From positions 1,302,001 through 1,366,000 of the forward strand of contig JAMDYG010000001.1 in the NCBI GenBank assembly GCA_024160085.1: a stretch of 64,000 nucleotides of DNA. The letters are read 5' to 3'. Positions 10,556 through 21,003 of the stretch are shown piece after piece (the stretch's first letter is position 1; every line of letters starts with the position of its first letter). This DNA comes from Serratia symbiotica. Lineage in GTDB: Bacteria; Pseudomonadota; Gammaproteobacteria; Enterobacterales; Enterobacteriaceae. The position numbers were made by a program, and so were the translations under genes. A model generated the notes under the pieces. That model did no database searches, was not told the origin of the DNA, and saw only the letters and a program-made list of their open reading frames with translations.

Positions 10556-10885
10556 TTAGATACATTTTACTGGTTTTGGCAGGCCGGCTATTTTGGTTGC
10601 TTGTTTCGCTGGGCCTTGCGGGAATAAGCGGTAGAGATAGCGGCTATTGCCTTTTTCCCCGCCATATTTCTGCACCATGGCCTTGACCAACATACGGATT
10701 GCCGGCGAAGTATTAAACTGCTGGTAGAAGTGACGAACAAAACGTACTACTTCCCAATGTGCATCGGTAAGCGTGATCTCTTCCTGGGCAGCCACCAGCA
10801 GTGCCAAGCCTTCATGCCAATCTGCACTATTTTTCAGGTAACCTTGTGCGTCAGTTTCAATGGCCTGGCCTTCAAACTCCAACAT
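10556..10885 (-). CDS. tusE: Sulfur relay protein TusE
   Basis: TusE accepts persulfide sulfur from TusBCD and passes it to MnmA for 2-thiouridine in tRNA. The start [17 protein letters not shown] at 10885 gives 109 residues, the E. coli length; an upstream in-frame ATG would add 18 unrelated residues. Conserved parts are [50 protein letters not shown] and the C-terminal KPVKCI, whose Cys is the sulfur carrier. No lesion is seen. Confidence 0.95.
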   Translation of the reverse strand: MLEFEGQAIETDAQGYLKNSADWHEGLALLVAAQEEITLTDAHWEVVRFVRHFYQQFNTSPAIRMLVKAMVQKYGGEKGNSRYLYRLFPQGPAKQATKIAGLPKPVKCI

Positions 10886-11050
10886 ACTGCCTCGGTAACG
10901 GATAGTTTTGAATGGGCATAAGTTTAGCAAAATTTTCATGATGCTTCTTTGTTTATCGTTATCGTTGTGGCACAGCGAACCGACGCTGATGCTTGATTAA
11001 TCGCTTACGTATTAGGTGCTTTATTTTCGTGCAGTTGGGCAATCTTAGGC

Positions 11051-11079
11051 TTTACAAGCAGATCTGCTCTGTTTATAGT
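11051..11079 (+). promoter_or_regulatory. Sigma-70 promoter of the tRNA-Ser gene
   Basis: TTTACA (11051-11056) and TATAGT (11074-11079) are separated by 17 bases, and the tRNA begins 13 bases after the -10 box. Confidence 0.75.
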
Positions 11080-11091
11080 TTGGTTCGTTAC

Positions 11092-11179
11092 GGAGGGGTG
11101 GCCGAGTGGCTGAAGGCAACGGTCTTGAAAACCGTCGACGGGAAACCGTTCCAGAGTTCAAATCTCTGCCCCTCCGCCA
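11092..11179 (+). tRNA. serT: tRNA-Ser (anticodon TGA)
   Basis: An 88-nt gene with paired ends GGAGGGG and CCCCTCC, encoded GCCA end, a long class II variable arm (CGACGGGAAACCG) and T-loop GTTCAAATC. The anticodon TGA lies at 11126-11128. The position after tusE matches E. coli serT. It appears intact. Confidence 0.97.
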
Positions 11180-11279
11180 TATTTAGACCCCAATATTTTG
11201 ATAAGCCTGAGTTTTTATGGTTTTTCATTATGCCATTAGGTGTTGGTTTCAGTTAACCGGTTGTGACGCAGACTGAGTG

Positions 11280-11965
11280 GTAATGATTGATAGTCAGATA
11301 CCCCTAATAAGCTTATTGTGCATTTCTTCTGACTTCGAGAAATAGTTAGTCCTGTGGGCCAGTCGTTTAAGATAGGTTTGAAAATATTGAGATTATACCG
11401 TTCTACCCGCTGGGTATATTTTTTGCTGATGACATGACTGGTTGAGGGTAGTAAAGCCTGGTAGACAGGCCAGCATCAGTCATATAGAAAGTGATAGTAA
11501 ACAAGCTTAGCAAAGTCAGAAGCTGCCGTAAAGTCAGAGCATTACGTGGGCCCAGTACATGCGCGAGGCCCCGCATTCTGATATGGTCATAAGCATAGAA
11601 TAACCAGCGTAGATGACCTTTACTCTGTACATAAGACCACTGTTCATCGGCTTCACAGCAAATAACTACTTCAGCTCCTGGCTCAACGTTTTATGCTACC
11701 TGATGTAGTTAAATAACGGAGAACAGTATTGAGGCTTATCTTCAGCACTCTTGCGGTATCTCGGCATCCGGAACCATTCATCGCCATATCAACAATGGTC
11801 TGATGGGTTTCGGGTTTAGCACCGTTGTAGCGAGAGCTGAGCTGGAAGGTTTTCAGGCAGTGTTTACAGCGATAAAGCTTGTGCTACTGATCTGAAATGG
11901 CCGTTCCAAATTACCCTCTTCGTTTCAGAAGAACGAGGACAAACTACATTAATCTTTGTCATAGG
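11280..11965 (-). pseudogene. IS1-family transposase ruin
   Basis: Minus-strand text of an IS1-type InsB-like transposase: it starts MTKINVVCPRSSETKRVIWN at 11962, then AKPETHQTIVDMAMNGSGCR in shifted form, VLKISLNTVL, EADEQWSYVQSKGHLRWLFY, AYDHIRMRGLAHVLGPRN and ALTLRQLLTLLSLFTI, and ends in MSSAKNIPSG-like text. Several stops and frameshifts interrupt it. The zinc-finger-like N-terminus and the DDE region are both damaged. I cannot locate terminal repeats with confidence. It marks the edge between the E. coli 22-minute block and the nuo block. Confidence 0.8.
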
Positions 11966-12079
11966 TGCATTCAGAAGCCGAAAGAGTACACCAACAACAC
12001 ATCGGCGTAACGACTTGTCGCTTCAGGTCATTGGGGTAGATGACCAAAAACCTTATTTTCATTTTTCCACGGGGACGCT

Positions 12080-12545
12080 GCCATGAGCAAGAATTTATAC
12101 CGACTCGTCGGCCCGCTCGGTAAAAATTAATGCCGGGCTGTAATCCAACGACTTGGCCGTGACAACAGGCTGCAACAAGCTAGATGTGGCACATCAGTCT
12201 GTCACAGCCAAAAATGCTGACGGCAGCCCATGTCAGCAATAGCGTAGTTTTGATCAACAACTAGTTGGGAAGATTTGCGTTTGAACCCCGCGCTGAAATT
12301 TCTTATTTTCATTTGGCCACCTGAATAGAGGTATAGTGGATCACAAAATCAGGACACTTGGCTAGCTTGTTTCCACCGTTCTTCATATACGCAAGTTGGT
12401 ACACCACCATTATGTGGGGACGAAAAACATTGTCATAACGGTTTATCCAGTCGTTGATATCACGTATTGCATGACCAAAATCAACATAATATCTTTTTGG
12501 TAACCATTAGCTTTTGAGACTGCGAAAGACTGTAAGCGTAAAGGC
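12080..12545 (-). mobile_element. Two overlapping IS3-family fragments
   Basis: The right part (12330-12480) is the C-terminal end of an OrfB: IRDINDWINRYDNVFRPH, the family signature around RPH. The left part (about 12200-12310) is the start of an Orf[20 protein letters not shown], then [10 protein letters not shown]. Neither has a readable partner. Whether they belong to one copy that lost its middle or to two copies cannot be told. Confidence 0.6.
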
Positions 12546-12559
12546 AATGCCGTATTGAC

Positions 12560-13930
12560 GGTTAGATTCCGTTGAGTTTGCACGTACCGGTCAGGTGGTA
12601 CAGCAGTGCGCCGCGCTCACCACCATGGTCGCTGCCGAAGAAGATATAATTTTTCCCCAGACAGATGTTTCTCAACGCCCGTTCCACTGCGTTATTGTCA
12701 GGTTCCGCCAGCCCATCATCGGCGTAATAACATAACGCATCCCATTGGTTTAACGTATACGCTAACGCTTCACCCAACTGGGATTTTTTCGACAGCATCG
12801 CGCTTTTATCCACTATCTACTCATGTAGTGAGTCGAGTAACGGTTTAGCTCGGTCCCGTCTCTGACTGCCTGACTACCTTTTTGCTTCCGTCCTGCCGCA
12901 CGTATTTCTTCCTCTATAACGTAGAGTTGACCGATGCGTTTCAGGGCTTCCTCGGCCGTGGCATCCTGGGTACTGATGTACAACATCATGGGTTTTCTAC
13001 GGGCGTGTGCCCAGCATGCAACCTCGATCAGTGCACCGTCTTCACGTTCTGCATTGAACAACTGGTCATAACCGCCGCACGCATCAGCCGGCAACATGCC
13101 ACTATATTGGCGAAGATGTTGTTGCGGATGTTTTCCCTGCCGGTCCGGCGAGTAGGCAAACCAGGCCGCCGGTGTGTCTGATGAACTAACGTTACGGTTA
13201 TCGCGGACATAAGTCCAGAGCCGCCCAGTTTTCGTCTTCTTCCTACCCGGGGACAACACTGGCACCGGCGTATCGTCGGTATGAAGTTTGCGGGTATCCG
13301 ACGTAGCGGTACAGTGCTTCGTTCAGCGGTGCCGTTAACCAGCAGCAGGCATCTACCCAGTTGGAGAGCAAGGCTCGACTCAGGTCCACGCCCTGACGGG
13401 CTAGGATTTCAGTTTGACGATACAAGGGCAAGTGTTAGCCGTATTTTGACGTCATCACCTGGGACAGCAGGCTAGGCCCTGCGATGCCGCGGTCAATGGG
13501 ACGCGAGGGGGCTTCAAAAATGCAGTCACACTTTTCGCACGCCTTTTCACCCTGACGGTGCGGATTACTTTCAGAGCGCAGGCGACCATTTCCAGCTGTT
13601 CTGCGCTGACTTCGCCGAGATATTTAAGGTTACTTCCGCACTTATGACAGCCGGTTTCCACGGGCTCAAGGCGGTTCATCTCACACGGAAGGTGTTCGGG
13701 AAGTGGCTAACGATACCGGGACTGGCGAAGCTGACTGGGAACTTGCGGGTCGTTTTCCGACCGTTGTGACGGTCACCAGCCTGCTCGTGCAGTTTCAGCA
13801 CCGCTTCAGCCTCTTCCACCTGTCGGCGAAGTTTTTCAGAGCGGGTACCGAACAATATCCGGTGCAGCTTTTCCAGTTGCGCCGGTGATGACACGGTTGC
13901 TACCGTTGCGGGAAGGCGACGTGATATGCG
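12560..13930 (-). pseudogene. IS66-family transposase TnpC, frameshifted and truncated
   Basis: TnpC is the large transposase of IS66 elements. Pieces in order on the minus strand are LHRILFGTRSEKLRRQVEEA (N-terminal coiled coil), CHKCGSNLKYLGEVSAEQLE (zinc-binding-like), LPLYRQTEILARQGVDLSRA, RLWTYVRDNRN, GGYDQLFNAE, VACWAHARRK, and at the end DNNAVERALRNICLGKNYIF and GALLYHLTGTCKLNGI with stop at 12562. Internal stops and shifts occur near 13450, 13250 and 12830. The last C-terminal residues of the family are missing, cut by the adjoining IS3 fragment. Confidence 0.85.
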
Positions 13931-14103
13931 GCATTCATTCTACCAGAGGCGCAGCCATTTGAAGATAAGATTGTCATTGATGCCGTGTTCGCGGATAATA
14001 TGAGCAGCGCCGGCTTCGGGCTGAGAAGCCAGCTTGGCCATGCGCAGTTTAAAGTCATTTGTGTAATTTTTCCGTGGTTCAGAACGCCAGAATTGAGATG
14101 CCA
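13925..14103 (-). pseudogene. IS66-family TnpA N-terminal fragment fused to tnpC
   Basis: The text MASQFWRSEPRKNYTNDFKL, then HGINDNLIFKWLRLW and RISRRLPAT, is the small DNA-binding TnpA of IS66. It breaks off about 60 codons in. It runs straight into TnpC N-terminal text, so the end of tnpA and all of tnpB are missing. A stop sits where the Gln after RLW is expected. The fragment borders the nuoM relic, marking the insertion point at about 14105. Confidence 0.75.
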
Positions 14104-14149
14104 TAGTCAAGTGCCAGTCTGATTTAGGTGGGCGTCTAAGCTATCAGTA

Positions 14150-14880
14150 TTGGTCAATTAGCTACATACCGCACTGACTTTGCGCTTATCCATTAACAGC
14201 AGAATAGTGAACAGTTCGCGCGCGGTAATGCATGGCAAGGGTTAGTCAGATTTCAATGTGCCGTAGTAAGCACGCTGTATCATGATCAACAAGTAAACAA
14301 AGGCAAACACCAAGACGAAGGTCGAGATCGCGGTGATCACTGGCACCACCTGAAAGCTGCCGAACAGGATCATGAACTCGCCGATGAAGTTACTGGTGCC
14401 TGGCATCCCCAGTATGGCCACCGTGAAGAATAGCGACAGAGTTCAGGGATGTAATTTGATACGCCCCCACAGGCTGCCCATCTGACGCATGTCGCTGGTG
14501 TGCAGACGTTCGTACAGTTGACCACAGATAATGAACATGCTAGCCGCAGGCAGACAGACCATGGGCGATCATCTAGATCACCACCCAATAATAAGCCAAC
14601 TGGCTATCGGTGTAAATGGCGATCAGCACGAAACCCATGTGGGAAAACGAGGTGTAGGTGATCAGACGCTTGATATCGGTCTATACGAACGCCATCCAAG
14701 CACCATAGAAGATGCCAAACACCCCAGCCACATGGCGATTGGTGCAAACGCATGTGAGGCTTCTGGGAACAGCGGCAGGCTGAAACGCAGTAGGCCATAG
14801 GCCGCCGTTTTCAGCAAGATCCCCTCCAGATTAACGGAGCCAGCAGTCGGTGCCTGGCTGTGTGCATCCGGCAATCAGCC
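14150..14880 (-). pseudogene. nuoM: NuoM, complex I membrane subunit, internal fragment
   Basis: NuoM is a proton-pumping antiporter-like subunit of NADH dehydrogenase I. The text [72 protein letters not shown] and FIGEFMILFGSFQVVPVI matches the middle and C-terminal half. It begins at the VVPPHG site with TGA in place of the Trp of HGWLPDAH, and has further stops (YYWVVI, LHP). Its 5' side is fused directly to nuoG; its 3' side ends in RELFTILLL at about 14190 against the IS66 relic. nuoN is absent. Confidence 0.9.
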
Positions 14881-16489
14881 GTGCGGTGGCACCACCGGCG
14901 CATGGCAATAGAGATTGTTCTCCATCATGATGGCGGTATCAGCCGTGCCACTGATCAATTGCTCCAGAGCCTGATCGAATGAACCGCCGCCGATCATTAC
15001 CAGCCCCATGCTGTTGGTGGCACCCGCCACGAAGGTGATGCCGACGTCAGCTCCACGGCCTTTCTACGCCTTGGCGATGTTTGCCGCTGCTTCGATGATA
15101 GGTTCGCTGCCGGTGATGATCAACAGTTTACGGGCATCAGTCAGCGCCTGCACGATGATGTCGACTTTCTTGTTAAGCCATCAGCCAGGTCGTTCACTGC
15201 CGGTGCGGCGTTGTCTAGCACATGCGCAATGGCCAAAACCAAGGCATGCCTGCTCGTCTACTGGCACGCGATAGTTCCAGGCAGCAACGTCGTCTAGGCT
15301 GGTGTTATCCACACTGGTAGTTAACAGCGGGTATTTGGCGTGCTGACCAATGTTCTGCACCGCTGCGATCTGCCAGTCGGCAACGCGCTGCTCCGGAGTG
15401 TGAATGCTGCCGTTTTTCAGCACTTTCAGCATTAGCACCGCGCCAAGCGCGACTGTTTATCCTGAGCGATGCCGGTATAGTAGTTCTCAGTACCGACCAG
15501 TTCACGCAGCGCGAAGTTGCTTTCCAGGCTGGCACGCGGCGAACCGATGCCGATGGTTTTTTCGCCTGACGCAGAATATCTGTAGCATCCTGCATCTCCT
15601 GTTCAGCTTTTAAGGTGTCCAGTCGTTGCCACGTAACTGCTGCGGTTGACGCGGACGATCCTAGCGGTTGACATAGCCGTAACCGAAATGGCCACGATCT
15701 CACAAGAAATAGTAGTTTACGCTACCGTTGTAGCAGTTTTCGATGCGTTACAGTTCACTATAGCGCTCACCTGGGCTAGTATTACAGCCAATGCTGCACT
15801 TGCTGGCAGATGCTTGGCGCAAACTGCATATCCCATTTGCGGTTGTAGCGTTCGGAGTAGGTTTTGTCAGTGAATACGCCGGTTGGGCAGACTTACACTG
15901 GATTGTCGGAGAACTCGCTTTCCAGCGTGCCGCTTTCGGTACGGCCGAAGTAGACGTTGTCGTGCGCACCATAGATGACGAAGTCGGTTCCATCCGCATA
16001 ATCTTTGTAGTAACGCACACAACGGTAGCAGGCAATACAGCGGTTCATCTCGTGCGAGATAAATGGCCCCAGTTCCTGATTGTTGTGGGTACTCTTGGTG
16101 AAACGGTATTTACGGAAGCTGTGGCCGGTTATTACTGTCATATCTTGTAGGTGGCAGTTACCGCCCTCTTCACAAACCGGGCAGTCATGCAGGTGGTTAG
16201 TCATCAACTACTCGACCACGCTTTAGCAGAACTGTTTCGCTTCACCATCGTCGATGGAGATAAAGGTTCCATCGGATGCCGGTGTCATACAAGACATTAC
16301 CAAACGGCCACGCGTATCTTCCGTGTTTTAGTATTGCTTTACAGCACATTGGTGGCAAGCGCCGACGCCTCCCAGAGCCGGATGCCAGCAAAAATAAGGA
16401 ATATCAAGTCTGAGAGAAAGGCAAGCCTGCAATAGGTTGTCCGCACCCTCTATATCGTATTCTTTGCCGTCTACATGAATCGTAGCCAT
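14881..16489 (-). pseudogene. nuoG: NuoG, complex I 75-kDa subunit, broken and fused to nuoM
   Basis: NuoG carries Fe-S clusters and the molybdopterin-like domain of complex I (about 908 residues). The N-terminus [18 protein letters not shown] at 16489 and the clusters [16 protein letters not shown] and [20 protein letters not shown] are clear. Later text includes [45 protein letters not shown] and IMMENNLYCHAP. Stops occur after KQFC, SVVE and SDNPV, with several frameshifts. The middle is missing, and after CHAP the sequence continues as nuoM. About 535 codons' worth remains. Confidence 0.92.
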
Positions 16490-16520
16490 AGTCAGTATGC
16501 TTCCAGTTAGCCTGAAATAA

Positions 16521-16640
16521 CTTTCATCCTTTACGTTGCTGCTGCGTTAGCTGCCTGTGTTCACACCGATCATTGAGTTCACTAAACTCCCGGCGTTTTT
16601 TCCCTCAGTTAGCGTCTTGCTGCCACGTAAATGATAGGGC
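16521..16640. repeat. Imperfect palindromic intergenic repeat between nuoF and nuoG
   Basis: The left arm, from CTTTCATCCTTTACGTTGCT (16521) through GCTGCGTTAGCTG, pairs imperfectly with the right arm at about 16603-16639. Reversed, the right arm reads CCTATCATTTACGTGGCAGC then AAGACGCTAACTG. The element is about 120 bases and fills a nuoF-nuoG gap of 237 bases that is much shorter in E. coli. The style recalls enterobacterial intergenic palindromes seen in Serratia and Yersinia, from memory. Confidence 0.6.
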
Positions 16641-16726
16641 CATTCTTCAAGCGTTAATTATAAAATCTTTTTTAAGCATAGCATTGAGATGCCCTATTTG
16701 ACGCCTCTCATTTGCCTGAAGCATTA

Positions 16727-18071
16727 CTAGCGTTGCTTCAGCAGATTATTCGGCTGAATGCCGTCAATAGCATGGGCGTGATTGCCATAGTGCTGAGCAG
16801 CAATGCCTGCTTCAAACTCTGAACGGAAATATTTAATCGCGCTTTGCAGTGATTCTACGGCACCTGGCGCGTTGGCGTAAAAGGTTTTACCCGGTCCGAG
16901 AGAACGGCATGGCTGCTCAAGGGTTTCGATATCCCCAGGCCGCCATTCGCCATTTTCCAGTGCGCGCAGGATCTTCACGCTCCACGGCAGGCCGTCGCGG
17001 CAAGGCGTACACCAGCCACAAGACTCGCGGGCGAAGAACTCTTCCAAGTTGTGCACCAGCAGCACCATGCTGATCTCGTGGTCTACCGCCATCGCCAGCG
17101 TGGTGCCGAGACGACTACCGGCTTTGCCGATCGCACCATATTCCATTGGTAGATCGAGGTATTCAGCGGTCAGGAAGTCGGTACCCGTACCGCCCGGTTG
17201 CCAGGCTTTAAAACGCATACCCTCACGCATGACGCCAGCGTAATCTTCCAAGATATCATGGCGCTATGGGTACCGAACGGCAGTTCCCATACGCCCGGAT
17301 TTTTACCCGGACAGAGAAACCCATCAGCTTGGTGCCTTTATCTTCACTATTGGAAATACCGGTGTACCACACGCCATTCGCCAGGATCGCCGGCACATTG
17401 CACAGCGTTTCTACGTTGTTGACGCAAGTCGGTTTGCCCCATACGCCAGCAGAGGCCGGGAATGGCGGCTTGGAGCGTGGGTTGGCGCGGCGGACTTACA
17501 GAGAATTAATCAAGGCAGTTTCTTCACCGCAGATATAGTGGCCAGTACAGGTGTGAACCATTAGTTCGAAATCAAAACCGGTACCGAGAATGTTCTTTCC
17601 CAAGTATACAGCGGCAGTGGCTTCTGTGATGGCGCGGCGCGGGTGCGCCGCCGCTTCGATGCACTCGCCGCGCAGGAAGATGTAACCGCGATAGGCTTTC
17701 AGCGCAAAGGCGGAGATCAGCATGCCTTCTACCAGCAGGTGCGGCAACTGCTCCATCAGCAAACGATCTTTATAGGTACTAGGCTCTATTTCATCGGTAT
17801 TACATAGTAGATAACAGATGTTCATTGAGGGGTCTTTTGGCATCAGGTTCCATTTCATACCGGTGGAGAAACCTGCGCCGCCACGGCCTTTCAGACCGGC
17901 GTCTTTCACCAGGTTAACGATCTCATTTGGTGCCAGTTCCCTGAGGGCTTTCTCTGCACCAGCATAGCCGTTCTTGCTGCGATACTCATCCGGCTACAGC
18001 GGCTGTTTGTCATCGCGCAACCGCCAGGTCAGCAGGTGTGTTTCTGGAGTGCGTATAATGTCTTTAATCAT
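16727..18071 (-). pseudogene. nuoF: NuoF, NADH-binding subunit of complex I, broken
   Basis: NuoF binds NADH, FMN and a 4Fe-4S cluster. It starts MIKDIIRTPETHLLTWRL at 18071 and spans about 448 codons, the family length. Key parts are [16 protein letters not shown] (NADH/FMN site), [46 protein letters not shown] and [15 protein letters not shown] (cluster N3). It ends NNLLKQR with stop at 16727. Lesions are a TAG at about 17994 after KQPL, a stop at 17496, and a frameshift near 17250. Since the cofactor motifs survive, decay looks recent. Confidence 0.93.
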
Positions 18072-18079
18072 TGATACTG

Positions 18080-18518
18080 CTACAGTAGAGTCTCGATATC
18101 TTCAGGCTTTAGCTGACTGTGTGTGTCCTCATCAATCATCATGGTCGGCCCTTTATCGCAGTTGCTCAAGTAGAAGGTCGGCAGCAGAGTGAAACGGCCA
18201 TCAATAGTGGTTTGACCCGGCTTGATGTTCAGCTTCTGTTCTATCGCGTCCTGAATACCCTGATAACCGGTGAGATGACAAACAACGCTGTCACAATTAA
18301 ATCGCACCATCTGGAACCCATCCGCGCTTCTTCTGCACAATTTTCAGCGCTTAGATAGTAGATGCGGCGCACGGATATTCGTAATGGTGCTTTTCATGCT
18401 CGATCGCATCACGTCCTTCCGCACGCAGTTCAAACGCACCAGCGCCGCTCTGAGGAGTAGCTGCATTGGTAGGCTTAAGCGCATCGTTGACTGCGTGATT
18501 GTCTTTTTGAGAGTGCAT
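18080..18518 (-). pseudogene. nuoE: NuoE, complex I 24-kDa subunit, broken
   Basis: NuoE carries the N1a 2Fe-2S cluster. It starts MHSQKDNHAVNDALKPTNA at 18518, two bases from the nuoCD stop. The N-terminal part (GAGAFELRAEGRDAIEHEK) shifts frame, and the middle (QKKRGWVPDGAI) is shortened. The C-terminal 86 codons (VRFNCDSVVCHLTGYQGIQD, KPGQTTIDGRFTLLPTFYL, SNCDKGPTMMIDEDTHSQL) are in one frame and end at 18080. About 145 codons remain of about 166, so an internal deletion plus a frameshift is likely. Confidence 0.9.
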
Positions 18519-18520
18519 AG

Positions 18521-19737
18521 TTAGCAGTCCACATCTGACATGACAAAATCGATACTACCCATATAAACGATCAGGTCAGAGACTAGGCTGCCATGGATCA
18601 CCGCCGGTATTTACTGTAGGTGCGCAAAGCTTGGCTTACGTATCCGCCGGGTGCAGTGGCTCATGGTGCTGCCGTCACTGGTCAGGTAGTAGCTGTTGAT
18701 CCCTTTAGTGGCTTCGATCATCTGGAATAATTCGTTGGCTGGCATCACCGGCCCCCAGAGGAAAATTGCAAGAAGTGGGTGATCAGCGTTTCGATATGCT
18801 GCAACGTGAGCTCTTTCGGCGGCGGCGTAGTCAGTAGGTGATCAGCCTTGAACGGTACTGCCGGCATGTTGTTCAGGCATTGTTCGAGGATACGCAGGCT
18901 CGGGCGTAGTTCTTCCACTTTCAGCATCACGCAGGTGTAGCCGCTGTGGCCGTCGCTAACCGGAATTTCAAAGTCGAAATTCTCATAAACGGAATACGGA
19001 CGCTATTTGCGCACGTCGAACTCGATTCCAGTGGCGCGCAGGCCTTCACTAGTGACACAACACTCCAACGCTTATTTAGCATTATAAGACGCCACTCCCA
19101 CGGAACGGCCTTTCAAGATACTGTTCTTCAGTGCCGCCTTGACGTAGGAATCCAGACGTTTCGGCATCCACTCAAGGAACTTGCGTAGCAGGCGATCCCA
19201 GCCGCATGGCAGGTCATGCGCCACGCCACCAATGCGGGAACCAGGCCGGGTGCATGCGGAAACCAGTTATCGCTTCCACCAGATCGTAGATTTTCTGACG
19301 ATCGGTAAAGGCAAAGAACACGGGAGTCATGGCACCGACGTCCTGAATGAAGGTGCTGATGTACAGAGCAGGTGGCTGTTGATGCGGAACAGTTCGGACA
19401 GCATCATGCGGATAGTATCAACACGTGCTGGCGCCCCGATGCCTGCCAACTTTTCAACCGCTAGCACGTAAGGCATCTCATTCACACAGCCGCCAAGATA
19501 CTCAATGCGGTCGGTGAACGGAATAACGTAAGGCTTTGGCTGTTTTCTCAGAAACATCATGACTTCCAGCAACTGGTCACGTTTGACCCATACCACAGGT
19601 ATTTCGGTACGGGTAGGCTGAATAGTGAAGGCTTCCGGCACAAAACGGTTGCACAGTGTTCGCCGATCACCGGATCGTTAAGATGATCTCGGGTATTGCC
19701 AGGCAGACAATACGTCGTGCGTCGTTAAATCTGTCAT
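18521..19737 (-). pseudogene. nuoC: NuoCD, fused complex I subunit, internally deleted
   Basis: In enterobacteria NuoC and NuoD are one protein of about 600 residues. It starts [20 protein letters not shown] at 19737 and ends DFVMSDVDC with stop at 18521, but only about 405 codons lie between. The NuoC text [16 protein letters not shown] runs directly into NuoD text [20 protein letters not shown], so the end of the C domain and the start of the D domain have been lost. Further frameshifts near 19330, 19190 and 18930, and stops such as after FSSGGR, destroy the rest. Confidence 0.92.
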
Positions 19738-19828
19738 AATTTTTTCACCATACTAAAGGGTAATTTCGCTATAAGTTTTACTTTTAGCTGTGTTAACCAA
19801 TAGCGCACACACTACTTAGATGGACGTC

Positions 19829-20508
19829 TTAAATCTCGTCAGGCGTGCGAAAGTGGGTTACCGCAATCAGCTCGCTGCGTTTACGCTCCCTTTCAGACTG
19901 CATGTTGGCGTGTTAAACGCCCTAATCGCCGACTACCAACGATATCGGGCGGCGTTCTTTGTCAATGGATTCTTGCAGCAGCATCAGCGCCTGCATGTAT
20001 GCTTCTAGACGTGTCGGGCAACCGGGAATATACACGTCAACCGGAAGGAATTTGTCCACGCCTTGTACCACGGAATATATATCGTACATGCCACCGTAGT
20101 TAGCACAGGCACCCATTGAGATTACTCATTCCAGTTCCATAATCTGCTCGTACAGGTGCTGAATGACCGTAGCCATCCATTTTGGTGAAATAGGTGCTAG
20201 CCACCACCATCAGGTCAGCCTGACGTGGCGATGCATGCAACACTATGCACTGAAACGCGCCACATCATGAACAGCGGTAAACGAGGTCACTATCTCCACG
20301 TAACAGTATGAAAGGCCGAAGTTATACGGCAAAATAGAGTTTTTACGCCCCCCAATTTACCATGTCATGCAACGCATGTTCGAGTTTACCCATGTAAACT
20401 GTACGATGAACCTGTTGTTCCAATGGATCGGCTACGGTCTCCTGTTTTTGCAGGGAATAACGGTCATTCTCACCGTTAGGGATCTATGAGGGTGAGCGTA
20501 TAATCCAT
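19829..20508 (-). pseudogene. nuoB: NuoB, complex I Fe-S subunit, broken
   Basis: NuoB holds the terminal N2 cluster. It starts [10 protein letters not shown] at 20508 followed by an in-frame stop, and ends RTPDEI with stop at 19829; the span of 226 codons is the family length. Clear parts are [40 protein letters not shown] and [17 protein letters not shown]. The first cluster region (LSCCYVEM in relatives) is scrambled, and GCPPRPEA has become GCPTRLEA. Several stops and frameshifts lie in the first half. Confidence 0.9.
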
Positions 20509-20539
20509 CTTAATGCCTGGTTTTTAAACACAAATGACT

Positions 20540-21003
20540 ACTGCGGATGACTGTTAGAGTTAGTGATGGTGCCGGGTTTGCTCTAGCGCTTGTAACGCGC
20601 TGGCGTCCAATCCAATGCGCCGATGAGCCGATGCGCGCCAGATACACTAAGCCCGCCAATAGCACTAAAATGAAAATGGCAACTTCGATAAAGCCTACCC
20701 AGCCACTCTCGCGGATCGAGGCCGACCAAGCATACAGGTATATAAGGCTTCAACATCAAAAATAACGAAGAACATAGCCACCAGGTAAAACTTGGCGGAT
20801 AGACGCATGCACGCCGTACCGACCGCGTCGATCCCGGATCCAAAAGGGAGTGTGTTTGGCACGCTCCTGCGCCCTCTCGCCTAGAAAGAAAGCACCTATC
20901 AGCATTAAGCTGCAAAGCCCAATCGCTACGACAATAAATACGGCGAACACCCAGTGATGAGCGATAACTTCAGTTGCTGTTAACGTTCTCTATGCTTACT
21001 CAT
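20540..21003 (-). pseudogene. nuoA: NuoA, complex I membrane subunit, frameshifted
   Basis: NuoA is the small membrane subunit heading the operon. It starts MSKHREN at 21003 with an early stop; TEVIAHHW-like text is then shifted. [20 protein letters not shown] (first membrane helix) and [13 protein letters not shown] are in one frame. [33 protein letters not shown] and HWIGRQR- or LDWTPARYK-like text falls in others. A stop at 20583 precedes the expected end at about 20540. It is the last gene of the dead operon; its promoter region would lie in 21004-21660. Confidence 0.88.

Noticed and set aside
15791-16150. 119-codon plus-strand frame in nuoG
   Set aside because: The minus strand has clear NuoG cluster motifs; the plus frame has no likeness.
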